From positions 29,276 through 93,275 of the forward strand of contig SSNU01000193.1 in NCBI GenBank assembly GCA_012064415.1: 64,000 nt of DNA. The letters run 5' to 3'. The notes beneath the pieces were generated by a model. It worked only from the letters and a program-made list of their open reading frames with translations, ran no database searches and was not told the origin of the DNA. The DNA comes from Gyrodactylus bullatarudis (lineage: Eukaryota; Platyhelminthes; Monogenea; Gyrodactylidea; Gyrodactylidae). The translations under genes were made by a program, and so were the position numbers. Shown one piece after another: positions 21,301 to 33,504 of this stretch. Numbering within the stretch: the stretch's first letter is position 1; every line of letters starts with the position of its first letter.

Positions 21301-24300
21301 GTCGGAGTTGTGTTTGGCAGCGACTAAAGGCTGTACCATTGAGTTCGAAGGTTCTTTTTCAAGAGGAAAACTATCCTAGCGGATTGGGGCCGCCAGACTA
21401 AAGACCTTCAGTTCTGGATCTCCTGGGGAAGCGTGCCTTGACATTCGATTATATCATCCAGAACCGGCAGAACTTTCTAGGGTTCGACGAATACAGAGTT
21501 ACAACTTACTCCATACCCTTCTTTTGATGGGACATGAAATGCCTGTTATGAGATTATTCAGTGTAACCCAGGGGGCTTTATCTATAACCATAATTGGTTT
21601 CTAGAAGTTTTTCACTTGAACTGGAGTCTGGTCCATGTTTTTTTGATGATTAATTTGATAAGGCTCTCTTCAACTCTATAATATTCTTAATTTCAGATTG
21701 AATAAGTCGAACAGGTAAAATATTAGAATTTAGAGAGGGTTATTTCCTAATTCTCAAGGTTTTGACACATTATTAATGCATTATTTCATACTTTTTTGGT
21801 TTAAATCAAAGAATTTTTCATTTTTTATTACACAGTACAGTTCAACAAAAAACTTGAGCTGTACACGAGAAAAACATCAATTATGAGCATTTTTTCTGCT
21901 AATTTACCCGATTCAAACAATGTTCATCACCTGAAGTCAAAGTCCCAACCTGATGAAATTATATTATTATTTCGAAAATATCTATAACTGCTACCCAAAT
22001 GATACTTGTAGAACTAAACAGCAGATATTCAGCCTATTTGATTACTTTGGAATTGACTTTAGCCGTAATTTTTAATGATTTGCCATGAAATCTTATGCCT
22101 TTCACATCTATTTACAAGGATTATAAAATATTTATTCTTCATCATGATTAATCGATTCTTGATGAATCTTACTTCTTCAAGAATGATAAATGGTTAAATT
22201 ATTGATTTATATTGGGTAAAATTTTCTCTCTAATCTCCTTGATTTAGTTTTTTATCATCTTTTTTTACAAATACAAACAAATGAAGAATTAGTTAAAAAT
22301 AGGGAAAAATTCTATCTTTTTAAACAGCTGTTTTGATTTTTCTAAAGGAATTAATCAAAATTTTATTGCTGATCCACAGCAACGAAATTAACAAGATATT
22401 TTTACACAATAAAAGCTTCAATTTTTGTTCAATATTATTATTCTATCTCTAGTTGCTCATGTCCGACTTCTCGACGTGATACAATCTCAATGGGAAACCT
22501 ACAAAAGATGTGAAAACATTTACAAGCTCCTGGAAGTCCAACGTGATCTCACAAATTTATCCCCGGTTGCTGAAGACTCCCTAGAAATTACAGACAAGGA
22601 TATTGATCAATCCAAAGCTCTCGGACCTCTGGTATGTGTTGGAGGGCGTCATTTTATTCGCGAGGGATATCTCCAGAAACTCACAAAGAAAGGATATCAA
22701 GCTAGAATGTTCTTCCTCTTCTCAGATCAGCTGGTCTATGCCAGTAGGATTGCTGGAGCTCAATTGAAATTCAAAGTAATCATTTTATTATTGAAAACAG
22801 TAATTTACTTGTACAGCTATTCTCGATGAATTTGAGAATTCATGATTTTTACAAAAATCTCATTTTTTCATCAAGGTATCGAAAATTTTGAAAGATTTTT
22901 TGGTAACTGATTCAAAATGTACACTTGTACTGAATTGAGAAAAAAAATTTGGAAAAAAGTTTTTTTTTGGAAAATTTTAGAGAAATTTTAAAATTCGAGA
23001 TGGCGCGATTTTTTAATTTTTTAAAACTTTGAGTTGAAAATTTTTGTTGATTTCAAGGTCTGAGAGGAATCAAACGTTATTTTTCAGGATCATCATTAGA
23101 CAAAGAAAATATTTACTCTTATTCATTTTTTTGAAAAAACACACTATTTACGTGCGAAAGTCCTTTTCCTATTTTTCGATCATTTTTACTGCTTGGAAAA
23201 TGTTAAAATAGGGTGACCAAGATCATTTCAAAATGACGGGTTTTTACAAAAAAATGAATAAGAGTAAATATTTTCTTTGTCTAATGATGATCCTGAAAAA
23301 TAACGTTTGATTCCTCTCAGACCTTGAAATCAACAAAAATTTTCAACTCAAAGTTTTAAAAAATTAAAAAATCGCGCCATCTCGAATTTTAAAATTTCTC
23401 TAAAATTTTCCAAAAAAAAACTTTTTTCCAAATTTTTTTTCTCAATTCAGTACAAGTGTACATTTTGAATCAGTTACCAAAAAATCTTTCAAAATTTTTG
23501 ATACCTTGATGAAAAAATGAGATTTTTGTAAAAATCATGAATTCTCAAATTCATCGAGAATAGCTTTAGCAAGCGAACAACGTTATAGTCAAGTAATTTA
23601 CTGTAAAACTAATTAATATGAATCTCAAGTATCAAATTTCCAAAGAATTGGAATTCGAAAAATGACCATATTTTTTCTTTGAATTGTGAAAATATGCTAC
23701 AAGATCTAATTTCTTTAAAATCTTCAACAAATTCCAATTCTAGATGAAAAATTGAGATTGTAGTGAAAAATTTACAGATTCCCAACTCAATACCAACCGA
23801 ATTTATTTAAAAAATTTCTCAAAAATTCAAGGTTCATGGCCAATTTCACTTGAGTGAATTAATTGTGGAAGAATCTGAGGCAATGCATTCCTTCACAGTT
23901 TACAGTAGTGGAAATAGATATTTTCTTGTAACAGCCACCAATGATTGGATCCGAGACCGTTGGCTGGAAGATTGCTCAAGGGCTATTTTGGCCTTGAATG
24001 CAGGAGTATCCCTTATAACTCCGACTAGAGTTTACGTTGACCAAGTTCTCAAGAATACCACCCTAACCAAGGAATTTATGACCTCTGGTAAAATTTCCTT
24101 CAGTGAGCCAGTTACCACAGGTGAGTTTTTTACAATTGCCCAATGAAAATGATAAAATCCATTTACAGTTTTTTGTTGTATCAAAATCCTTTTGTCTAGA
24201 TATTTTTTGTTGAAAAAATATCAAAAACGAAATCATCCAGTGTTTGGAATCCTTCGTTCTCCTCCTTCCTTTCCCTTGGTCTCTAGGGTGTTTCATGAAC

Positions 24301-27300
24301 AAACTTCATCTTTCTTTCCAATTTCCCCTTTCTTAGAGCATAGAAGCAAATTCTATGATCTTTCTTTCCTACTCGTCTATTGTTGTTATTCTTATCCTAA
24401 TCTAATATGATTTCCCATGTGTGTTTAACAAAAATGGACAAGGTATCCACTCCACTATCATTTATTATTCATTCTCCCTCATTATTCAACCACATTTCCA
24501 CAAGAAACGAATTTTTTCTTTCTTACTAATTTCTCCCTAGAAGTTATCCGGGAAAATCAGGCACATTCTCAATCAATATTATCTCCTCGTCTTTCCGTAC
24601 GTAAGAAAAAAATATGATTATTACTCCATCATTTTTTTATTTAGACATTGCAATGTACTTTCGTTATAATTTATAAATTCATCATCAAGGTGTAGGATAG
24701 ATATTATACGAGAGGTAATGTATACAACACCATGAAGAAAAAGTTAACCTCTGTATTTTAAAGGTTAAACAGTTTCACTTTATTCAAAAATATCTTAATT
24801 TATTCTCTAAAAATTATTTTTCTAATTGTTTACACAAAACTGAATAAATAATAATTGACACTCTACTTTAAAGTAGGCGTATTAAAATCATAATTACCAG
24901 GGAAACCACAAATATTCCCTTAAAAAACTGTAATATGTGCCTAAAATATTCCGCTAAGGACCTAAATATGCTTTCATATATGCGTTTAAAAATGCTATTT
25001 CTTTGATATATATCATTTATTTATTGAGACCGATTACAGTATAAAATTTAATATTACCATCTAAAAAATTTCTTTCTTTCTTCATGAGAGTTTTAGTGAA
25101 TGAAAAGGATCTCTTAATCTCTGAGGTTGTTGGTTGAGCACCAAGCAAAAATGCATATTGTAAAGGAGAAACGTTTTCTTTGTTCTGTCCAATTATTTGA
25201 GTTATTGCATTCTTCCTCAGACGTTTATCGATATATTCTTTCAATTTTATTGGATCCAAACCGAGATTCAAATCTGTAAGAATACGATAACACTCTTCAA
25301 TTTTCGCAGTTCTATTTTGAATTTTGACCAATATGTTGATAAAAACCCCATAATGTGCAATAATTTCGGTGAGTTGATATCGAACGTGAGGATCAAGAAC
25401 TGCAGTTTTTGCATTTTGGATTATTTTGCCACTTCCTTCAGTTTTCATGACGATTTCCTTAACTTTTTGAAAATTCTTTGCATAATACTTTATTGCTGTA
25501 AGCCAACTTCCCCATCTTGTTACTACTGCTTTGGGAGGAGAACCAATATCAGAGAACAATGATTTTCTCTTCTTATTCTTGTTAGTAAAAGCCTTAATTG
25601 AAGCAACAAGATTGTCACACTTTTCATAATTGTTCTTAATCCTGAGGCAAGCATTATGGATGAGATGGGCTAAACAAGTGACATGAAATAGTTTTGGATA
25701 GAGAGAAGTCAAAATACTAGATGCAGCTGTAAAATATGTTGCAGCATCTGTTAATAGGAGTAAAAAATTATCTCTTCTAACATCTAAAAGTCGAATGAGA
25801 TCATCGATGATTTGACAAGCTTTGTCTCTATTCAAGGAACCATCTATCACTCGAGATTCAATTAAATAGGTCTTGGTTGGTTCATCGATAGTTCCTATTG
25901 CAGAGTTCACTATGTTTCTTCCCATCAATTCAGATTCGTCAATCATGAGGAAAATGTCTTTTTGGTAAATGTTATTTTTAATATCATCCATTTTTTTCTC
26001 AAAAATTTTATGAACTTGATTTCGACAATTTGTTTCACTAGGTAAAGGTCAAAGGGGCTTATCAAAAAGAGCTTTCAGTTTTAGATCTCGGAGCTTACAA
26101 AGAGGAATGTCTGCATGAAGAAAAGCCTCTGTTACTTGCAGAGCCCAATTAGATTCTATTAAACAGGGTTGAATAAGTTTTTCTTGTCCACCATTTTTTG
26201 TATGTTTATCGCACACCATATGTTGGTCCACTTGCGATTTCTTGCATGAACTGACTACACACAGACATAATTTGCAATAAAGTGAAGATCCTGATAATGA
26301 AAATACACTTGGATATAAATACACATACGTTTGCGACTTTTGTTTTGGAGTAAGAGCAACCCTCGGCATATTTTGTTTGTACTGAGAGAAATAAATTTTG
26401 AATCTTGTTTCAATTCATTTCTCAACCAAAAAGAGGTTGAATGAGGTTTACGAGAAGAATGAAATTACAAGCCTACTATGAAAAAAAGAAGAAAAAAGTC
26501 GTTTTATTGGAAAATTGACTTGATTCGATAAAAGTCTTGACAAAAGGCTTGTTGAACTAGCCCTTCAATTTAGTTTTAAAAATATTTTTACCAAGATTCT
26601 ATCAATATATTCCCATATATTCAGAAAATATTCCCTCAAATATGCCTTTTCATATTTTATGATTTATTTTAAAAACTCATGAGTAGGATTTTGAAAACTA
26701 TACCACATGAATGAATATGAATTTTATGCAAAAGGTTGCCCTGGTAGTTACCTATCATCATAGCTTTTTCAATGTTTCTTTAGACACAAAATTAAAAGAA
26801 ACTCATATTTAGGTTATGCGTGAATCTATCATATTTGAACATTTCAAACCAACAGTTTCCAAGGAGACGATTCTAAGTTTATATTATAACAGGAAAAGTA
26901 CCCAGTTGTTGAACCAACTTTTTTAAAAGTGATCGCGTGCTTCTATTATATGAAAAAGTCTACCCCTTCTGACCAATCAGGAGTCACAAAATTTTTGACC
27001 AATGAAATTTGAGTAACCAAACTAAGAGGCGAAAAGTCGGAAAAAAGGAGGCATTTAACACTCTGAATTGTATTTAAATTCAATAAAAATAAGATATTTG
27101 ATATTTATTTTTAAAAATTAATCATTCTAGTTGTAAAACTTTCATAGCTCTTTAAATACTCGAAATAGCTTTCCTAACTTGGCAATAATTTGCGGTTGAT
27201 ACCCTTTAAATTGCTGCATGTAAATTATTATCTCCGCAAAACAACACTAATATTTGCAATTAAATTTCATTTTTTGATCATTTCAATCCTCTCATAACAA

Positions 27301-30300
27301 CTAGGTACCTTTATTCATCGATAAAATTGATAACTTTCGTTCGAGAGTCAAAAATTATTTAAGTTTTATTGATTCGTGAGAATTAGGAAACCAATCTGTA
27401 GTTTTCATACACAAGGCTGGATTTATTTTTATTCCTACTGATCATCTTGGGTCTTCAACATGACCTATCATGATCAGTACAGCGCTTAATTAAAATTTAG
27501 TGGCTGTCTAAAATGAAATTCCAAATTCAGTGGAATTAAATGATCTGAACAACCTATAATATCCCTAAAAACTAAGGAACTTTCAAAGAAAAGATCGCAA
27601 TACTCATTAGCAAAGAGATGGAATATCTTACGTTTTTGAAATTTTCTTGCATCTTATTTCGTATAATCTTTGACTCAAAGCAAGAATAATAAGCAATAAA
27701 CTATGAAAAAAGCTAAATTCTTTTTTGTACTATAGAATCTGATGGGAAAACATTTTAATTCGTGGACTTATTTGAAATCTGGGAATAATCAAAATTTCCT
27801 CTTGTTTCCTCTCTCGAGAATAGAATAACATTATTGATTTGATTATTTTTGCTTCGGGCTTTGAATACCCCCCTTCTCATTTCCTCAGGTTCACAATTCA
27901 TGATTATAAGAGGGAAGGGGTAGAGATACAAATCTTGTACACAATAAATTCACTCCAGGGCATAATTTTTTCTTCAGTCTACTTGCGTTTATATGTGATT
28001 CTCAATCTTTTAGTTTTAATTAAATATGCTAAAAATAATGTGAAACCATCTAGTTAATAAAAGTGTATTTTGAATGTATTTTGTAGCCCTTACATAAAGT
28101 TATTTTGCAAGTTTCACAAAAGAGATAATTTACTCTTCAATCTTTGTCCTTGGCAACTAATATTGGTTTATTAATGTTCGGGTCTTACAGACATGTGCTG
28201 AGATTTGAAATTTCTTCAATATTTTCTAATTCTTCAGTTATATAGTATTCAGTAAATGATACATCAATAAGAATATGAAATTATCATAGATAAAATATCA
28301 AATTTATTAGTTTATGGGTCATATACAACCTTTGGTAACGATAGGATTAAGCTACAAGAGTATGTACACACCATATTAACCCTTTAAGACCCAGCGGGTC
28401 ATATATGGGACAGGTTAATTATTTTGCGATAGAAACCTTATTATTAACCATGGAAAAATATTTTTTTTAAATATGAAAACAGTATATACTGTCCCATATA
28501 CGGTACATCTTATAATTTCTAAACTAGCTATGCTAAAAAAAAACAAAAAGCAGCATCTTATTCGTAGTGTCTTATTTAGAAACTCATGATAATTTTAGAA
28601 TTTTCCCATGAAAAAATTTCTCCTGGATCTTAAAGGGTTAAGATAGGTATTCACTCATATCGATATCTCTCATAGTTGAGGAAATAATTGGTTTTTGTGA
28701 GCAAAAAATGGCAATCTCAACCATCATTATCTATTGAAAGATGGGTCGGATTTTAAAATTCGAATTCAGATTCGGAATCATCATGCTTGTGCTTGTTATG
28801 CTTACAAATTATCTAATTTGGCTGACGAAAAATAATAATTTCTATGCACCGATAACACTTGAGATTACAACTAGACGAGTTTTTTTCCTTGGCTTCAATT
28901 CAGGAGAAAGCATTTTTTCGATTCTATTCTTCTCAGATTCAAAACAATAGAAATACAAACTCTTAATTTTTATTTAGCTGAGCCAAAAAGCTGAATTTCA
29001 TCAAAATCATTCATCTTTCAAAATTTTACTACTGTATATTTGAATTGCAATGCTTTTCATCTTCCTTGTTTCGAATTAAACTTGAGATTTATCTCGAATC
29101 TAAAGCAATCTAAAGGATATTATCGGTGTATTATTTTTAAAAGAGTAGTTTCTTGTTGTATTTGAGGCAAGCTTTTTTTCTTTGATGCAAAAAAACGAAT
29201 ATTCGTACGATTTGTCCTCAAGAGTTTCCTCTCTCTCTCTCTCTCCAACAAATAAGATAAATTAGAGAAAGGATAAATTTTTATTACACACTAAGATGTA
29301 TTAGTCTGTTAGAGGCTGACAGAGAAAATAGTCTTTAAACATCTTGTTGTGAGTCAGGATTGTGGGGGTGTCATTTTGTAGAAAAACTATGCATTGCTTT
29401 GTACTTTTCCTCTGATTTGATTATTATTGAGTATTTTTTTATAGATTCAAAATCAATAATAAAGCTCCATCTATCTTGTTGTTCGTTCGGAGTTTCATGA
29501 TGGTCATTTTATTCACTTCTAATACATCCTAATAAAACTTATTGACATGAGAAGATGAAAATTCAATAATTTAACCAAAAAAAACTCAATATTTTTCTTC
29601 GCAAAGTCAGAAACACAAATATTTTTTGAATCTATAACACTGTTAGATCCTATTTTCCACTTTTTCAACCTTTAGCGATTTCGAAAATCCAAATTTGGCC
29701 AAAGATGTTGAGAGAAACTCGAGATTTTTAAGAAAAATTTAAGGTTATAAATTTTGAGTCTTTCCCCTTCGCTGAAAATTTCAGGTTGTTCCATAATGAT
29801 TAAGAATTTAATTTCTTTGAGCTAGTTCGAATTCTTCGTCTTATCGTGATTCGAAATATCAATTTCAGATTTCTTTAGATCTTCGAAATCGCTAAAAAAT
29901 TCAGGTTGAAAAAGTGCGAAATTGGGGCATTTTCAAAATTCGTAAAATGGCCTAATCTTGGCCAGATTCAGTCTTTTTTATTTCAACAACTCACGGCTGG
30001 AATTCAAAAATATATTTGACTTTGCTGAGAAAAATATTGAGTTTCAATGAATCTTCATGTCAATTAGGTTAAGATTTTAAATAAAGAGCCACGGGAGTCG
30101 TGCTGTATTTCCATCTCTATCGTCCAAAAAATCAAGAATTATAATAGATACAAGCGCTAAATCTTATCTCAGAAATTATAAAGCTTTTAACGTGTAGTTT
30201 ACTAACAAGATTACTAACAAGTAACAACATTTAACACAAGAACACCTTAGAATTAAATTTATAAAATAAATATACCATACGATAGAGAATTTTCTCCTGA

Positions 30301-32751
30301 TTTAAACAGTCTAATTTCTTGTAGGTTTATCAATATCAAAACGGTCTAAATTACAGAAATAAAATAATTTAAAAATTAAATTTATTCTGGAAAAAAGATT
30401 TTTCCTCTCCTAAGTAAAAAAAGGCTTGTCGACTACCTCCAAAACAAACAAATGATTCATCAAACTATCTTAAGATATTCATGTAAAAGTTAAAACGTAT
30501 GTTGCATATTTTTACTAAATCGTTTCATTAACCCTTTTAACATCTGGGATTTTTCTAACGTCTCAGATTATAGATGCTCTGAAAAAAATTGTAATCGTTT
30601 CCTTATTGTAATTATTATTTGTAATTATTCCCTGATCTAGTGGTTGGCATACAGAAGTAGCATTCGGGAGTAGAAATAGTAACTTGACATTTTCTGGTGG
30701 GACAGGAACTTTATAGAACGCAACGTTATCTGCTAGAAGCAATACCTCTCTACCTTGATTTGCTTCCACAAATTTCGTCAGCCATTCTTGGAATATTACA
30801 CTGTTGTTCCAAGCATTTTTACTACCCCGATAATGTTCTGGAATATCTCTATGAAAACACCTTGTTTTTTTGGAATTACCTAAAAATAAATTTAATTATT
30901 GTAATTATAATCCTTTATTCTGATTCGGCATACCAATAACCATAGGGGGATAAACGTCTCCTTTCATATTACAACAGGCAACAACAGTCAAACGGTTTTT
31001 GGACTTTTTTGTTCCTCTACACGATCTTGAACTTTCATCAAGAGTAATGCATCCTCTATCTTGAAAAAACAAGGCTGTCTATCTACATTGTAGAAATTTT
31101 CGTACATCGATTGATTTGGAGTTTTAGGGCGGATTTTCTTACTGTATTTTACATGGTTGACAATGAAACCCGTCTTTTCTGCAATGTGTTGACAGTGAGA
31201 CTTTCACGAACAAGTTTATTGACAAGGATACGCCGTATCCATACGGTTGACCTGTTTCATATTTGAAACTACTCAAATTGAGTTGGCGTATATATACTAA
31301 CATTGTTTCGGGAAAGATCATACATCATAGACCACAGTATACACTAAAGTTTACAATAGTCTACATTGTAGACTCTACAAAAACAATGACATAAGATTTC
31401 TTAAGTGAACCCGAAAAGAAACTTTAGTAAAAATATGCAACATACGTTTTAACTTTTACATGAATATCTTAAGATAGTTTGATGAATCATTTGTTTGTTT
31501 TGGAGGTAGTCGACAAGCCTTTTTTTACTTAGGAGAGGAAAAATCTTTTTTCCAGAATAAATTTAATTTTTAAATTATTTTATTTCTGTAATTTAGACCG
31601 TTTTGATATTGATAAACCTACAAGAAATTAGACTGTTTAAATCAGGAGAAAATTCTCTATCGTATGGTATATTTATTTTATAAATTTAATTCTAAGGTGT
31701 TCTTGTGTTAAATGTTGTTACTTGTTAGTAATCTTGTATATTTATTTCAGTTTTTAAAAAGGGGCAGAGAGGAGAGGGTAATTTTTGACAGATAAGTCTC
31801 AGGTCGTACTGTACTAAAATTGGTCATTTTACCTATTTTCTAAGACCTAAACTAATCTTTATTTTACATGATTTATCTTTAAGTAATTCAATCTAAATAT
31901 TCTATAAAAACAATCGCTATGATTATGAATAAAAAATAGGATTATTTCCTTTCAACAGGGGCTTCAAGTCGAGAATGGAATTAAAATTAAACTTCAAGCT
32001 TTAACAAGAACAGTAATGGTACCCCTCAATAGATTTTAGATGGAATAAAGCTACATTTTGTGTCTGAAATAAATATTCTTGTAAGATAATGATATAACTG
32101 GAGTCGCGAAATCTTTGTATCTTCAAATCATGGATTGATCATTCCAAATTATATACTTTTACCTTTTTATTTTTAGATAAAAAACCGGAAGAAAATGGCA
32201 ACAGTCACAGTCAAGCGCTAGTCCTTAGGGCTACAACTTCAGTTCATGTCTGTTGGCAAAGAAATTTGACATATTCCATGACTGATATTCTTCGAATGAA
32301 TGAAGTAAAAATATAAAAAATAATAATGACTTTCAATTTTCAATAATATTTTCTTTTTTTGCAGTATGAAAATAGCGGTTATTTATTGCGCAAATTCAAA
32401 AATTCTAACGGATGGCAAAAGCTATGGGTTGTTTTTACAAATAATTGCCTCTTTTTCTATAAATCCTACATGGATGAAGCACCCCTCGCAAGTCTTCCAG
32501 TATTGGGCTACACAATCACTCTACCCGACCCCAACATTGACTCTATCAGGAGAGCAAATGTATTCAAGTTGCAGTTCAAGAATCATGTCTACTTCTTTCG
32601 TGGTGACAGTGAGCATTCTTTTCGAAGGTGGTATGAATGTCTTTCTTCAGCTATCTACAATTGTTCTCCTACAATTCAACAACAAGTTGAAAGTGAATCC
32701 CTAACGAGAGATAAAAAGAATTATAAATCCCCAATTTCCGATCAAGGATAA
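15364..32751 (+). CDS. FARP: FERM, RhoGEF and pleckstrin domain protein (FARP family)
   Basis: Fifteen coding exons: 15364-15471, 15502-15950, 16198-16285, 16345-16996, 17062-17705, 17805-18023, 18082-18361, 18428-18942, 19357-19758, 20414-20651, 22453-22775, 23832-24120, 24541-24600, 32177-32304, 32365-32751. They sum to 1,594 codons including stop and every phase fits. Order: FERM (MRILLLDNSVLSLNIS to FFRCQAMTKR), FERM-adjacent basic stretch, a long Ser/Gln/Asn-rich linker, DH (VMNERTYRRDLNIIST to KRCENIYKLL), PH1 (FIREGYLQKLTKKGYQARMF), then PH2 (GYLLRKFKNSNGWQKLWVVF). Known FARPs are membrane-cortex guanine exchange factors for Rho-family GTPases in neurite and semaphorin/plexin signalling. 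The protein is longer than vertebrate FARPs because of the linker. Intron 1 is 30 nt. Intron 13 (7.6 kb) holds four mobile or repeat structures. Confidence 0.93.
19815..20249. mobile_element. TTAA-flanked MITE in FARP intron 9
   Basis: TTAA at 19811-19814 and 20250-20253 flank ends that are inverted repeats: CATGTTCCAAA at the left and TTGGAACATGAAGGATTAA at the right. A palindrome (TGTTCCACCAGTGGAACA read on the minus strand, near 20218-20235) lies near the right end. No coding capacity. The TTAA target points to a piggyBac-mobilised element. The minus strand aligns with 4451-4760. Confidence 0.7.
21038..21600. other. unclassified GC-richer island in FARP intron 10
   Basis: About 560 bases with much higher GC than the surrounding intron (CCCCGGGGCC, CCTCGGGGGTCGTCGG, GGGGCCGCCAGAC), sharply bounded on both sides. 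No long ORF, no recognisable rRNA or tRNA fold and no inverted ends found. It may be part of a retroelement or a captured RNA gene, but I cannot assign it. Confidence 0.5.
22815..23565. repeat. large foldback palindrome in FARP intron 11
   Basis: Two arms of about 325 bp (22815-23138 and 23242-23565) are near-identical reverse complements (for example AGCTATTCTCGATGAATTTG outward-in at both ends), separated by about 100 bp. The outer flanks also repeat in inverted form (ACAGTAATTTACTTG near 22795 and CAAGTAATTTACTGT near 23595). In the FARP pre-mRNA this would form a long hairpin. No protein is encoded. Confidence 0.9.
24898..26743 (-). mobile_element. hAT-type DNA transposon in FARP intron 13
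   Basis: The ends are CAGGGAAACC (left) and CAGGGCAACC (right, minus strand). They are flanked by 8-bp sequences ATAATTAC (24890-24897) and GTAGTTAC (26744-26751), which match at 6 of 8 positions as expected for a slightly aged hAT target duplication. Sub-terminal AAATATTCC-type motifs occur near both ends. The element is 1,846 bp and contains one minus-strand transposase gene. Confidence 0.85.
25017..26369 (-). pseudogene. hAT transposase with one in-frame stop
   Basis: The frame opens at ATG 26367-26369. Residues ~30-60 hold a BED-like zinc finger (LYCKLCLCVVSSCKKSQVDQ then H-x4-H). This fused form is seen in proteins related to CGG-repeat-binding protein 1 and their transposon ancestors. 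A TGA at 26049-26051 interrupts the frame, which resumes in phase 19 codons before the next Met. The rest shows LMIDESELMGRN, LLTDAATYFTAA and VTCLAHLIHNACLRIK of the catalytic domain, RWGSWLTAIKYY, and the C-terminal dimerisation block QPTTSEIKRSFSFTKTLMKK. Stop at about 25017. A single TGA is the only visible lesion, so either recent decay or two separate proteins is possible. Confidence 0.85.
26752..28375. other. FARP intron 13 sequence without feature
   Basis: AT-rich intronic sequence between the hAT element and the TTAA MITE. No ORF with family similarity, no inverted ends and no tRNA noticed. Confidence 0.4.
28380..28637. mobile_element. 258-bp TTAA-flanked MITE (piggyBac type)
   Basis: TTAA at 28376-28379 and 28638-28641. 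Left end CCCTTTAAGACCCAG; right end on the minus strand CCCTTTAAGATCCAG (one mismatch). Inside are near-palindromic strings GTCATATATGGGAC (28399) and CTGTCCCATATACGGTAC (28489), comparable in style to the palindromes of the other TTAA elements in the window. Non-coding. Confidence 0.8.
29228..29248 (+). repeat. (CT)n microsatellite
   Basis: About nine CT units in a row in FARP intron 13. Confidence 0.9.
29541..30066. repeat. degenerate foldback repeat
   Basis: ATTGACATGA...CTCAATATTTTTCT...GCAAAGTCA...TTTTTGAAT at 29541-29630 is mirrored as the reverse complement from 30066 inward. The inner arms share ACTTTTTCAACCT and TTTAGCGATTTCGAA. Many small differences mark it as old. Same intron as the fresher structures nearby. 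Confidence 0.7.
30206..31736 (-). mobile_element. pogo/Tigger-like element with ~313-bp inverted arms
   Basis: Arms 30206-30519 and 31424-31736 read as identical reverse complements as far as I can compare by eye (start CAAGATTACTAACAAGTAAC). Between them lies a decayed minus-strand DDE transposase. Long, unmutated arms around a broken gene suggest either recent movement by another copy or gene conversion between the arms. It sits in FARP intron 13. Confidence 0.85.
30563..31110 (-). pseudogene. pogo/Tigger DDE transposase remnant
   Basis: In shifting minus-strand frames I read YNVDRQPCFF, then DRGCITLDESSRSCRGTKKS, NRLTVVACCNMKGDVYPPMV, and finally LLLADNVAFYKVPVPPENVK with LFLLPNATSVCQPLDQGI. 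These are the DDE blocks of the pogo/Tigger/jerky family; the D of LADN is the second catalytic Asp and LDQG precedes the third. At least two frameshifts or stops separate the blocks, and the N-terminal CENP-B-type DNA-binding region is absent. Confidence 0.75.
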
Positions 32752-32989
32752 AATTTTATTCATTAATTTATACAAAAGTTTATGACCTATAGTAGCCATT
32801 TTTCTATAGTTTCATTATATGAATGGAATATTCGAAAGAAAACCTTAGATTGTAAATCCATGCATATGCAAGTATGATTCTTTTTTCTCAATTTTTCATA
32901 ATTTGTTGAATTTATTGATGGAATTTCATTCTTTATATTTTGACATTTTTTGTCTTTTCATTTTTATTAATTCATTGTTACTATTTGTT

Positions 32990-32995
32990 AATAAA
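32990..32995 (+). terminator. poly(A) signal AATAAA of FARP
   Basis: First AATAAA within a T-rich region about 240 bases after the FARP stop codon. Confidence 0.5.
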
Positions 32996-33504
32996 GTACT
33001 CGTACACCAAAGAAACATCTTTTCAGAGAGATACCGTTCTCAGAAATTTGAGATGCTTAGGATAAAAATTGAGTAATAACAATATTCACAATATTATTCG
33101 TGAATAATAATTCACAGTTGAAAACGTATTTAGGGCTTATGATTTTTACTCAATAATAATAAATGATTTAAGACCTGCGATTAATCAATGAGTACTCGAC
33201 ATCTCATTGCGATACTATTTGATCTTTACACTAGATTTCAAAGTGAACAATATTTTAAAATATCCTTCAACTTTGATTTACCACAACTTTTTCCAATAAA
33301 CAAAGATGACAAAATTTTCGGGTGTTTAAGTAAAATAAGTGTATACTCTACATTTCAAATATTTCCAAAAGTCGTACATTTGTCATAGAAAGGAAACTTC
33401 ATTATCATTATTTATAAGTCGGTCCATCATTGGAATCAATAAAAATGTTGGATACCTTTACTATTAAAAATCCGGTAAGATAATAAATGTCTTAATTCTT
33501 TCAG

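Noticed and set aside
21038..21600. GC-rich island as an rRNA or tRNA gene
   Set aside because: I found no A/B box spacing, no cloverleaf and no recognisable conserved rRNA segment.
32366..32704. Second plus-strand frame across the last FARP exon
   Set aside because: The other frame gives an unmistakable PH domain and the annotated stop.
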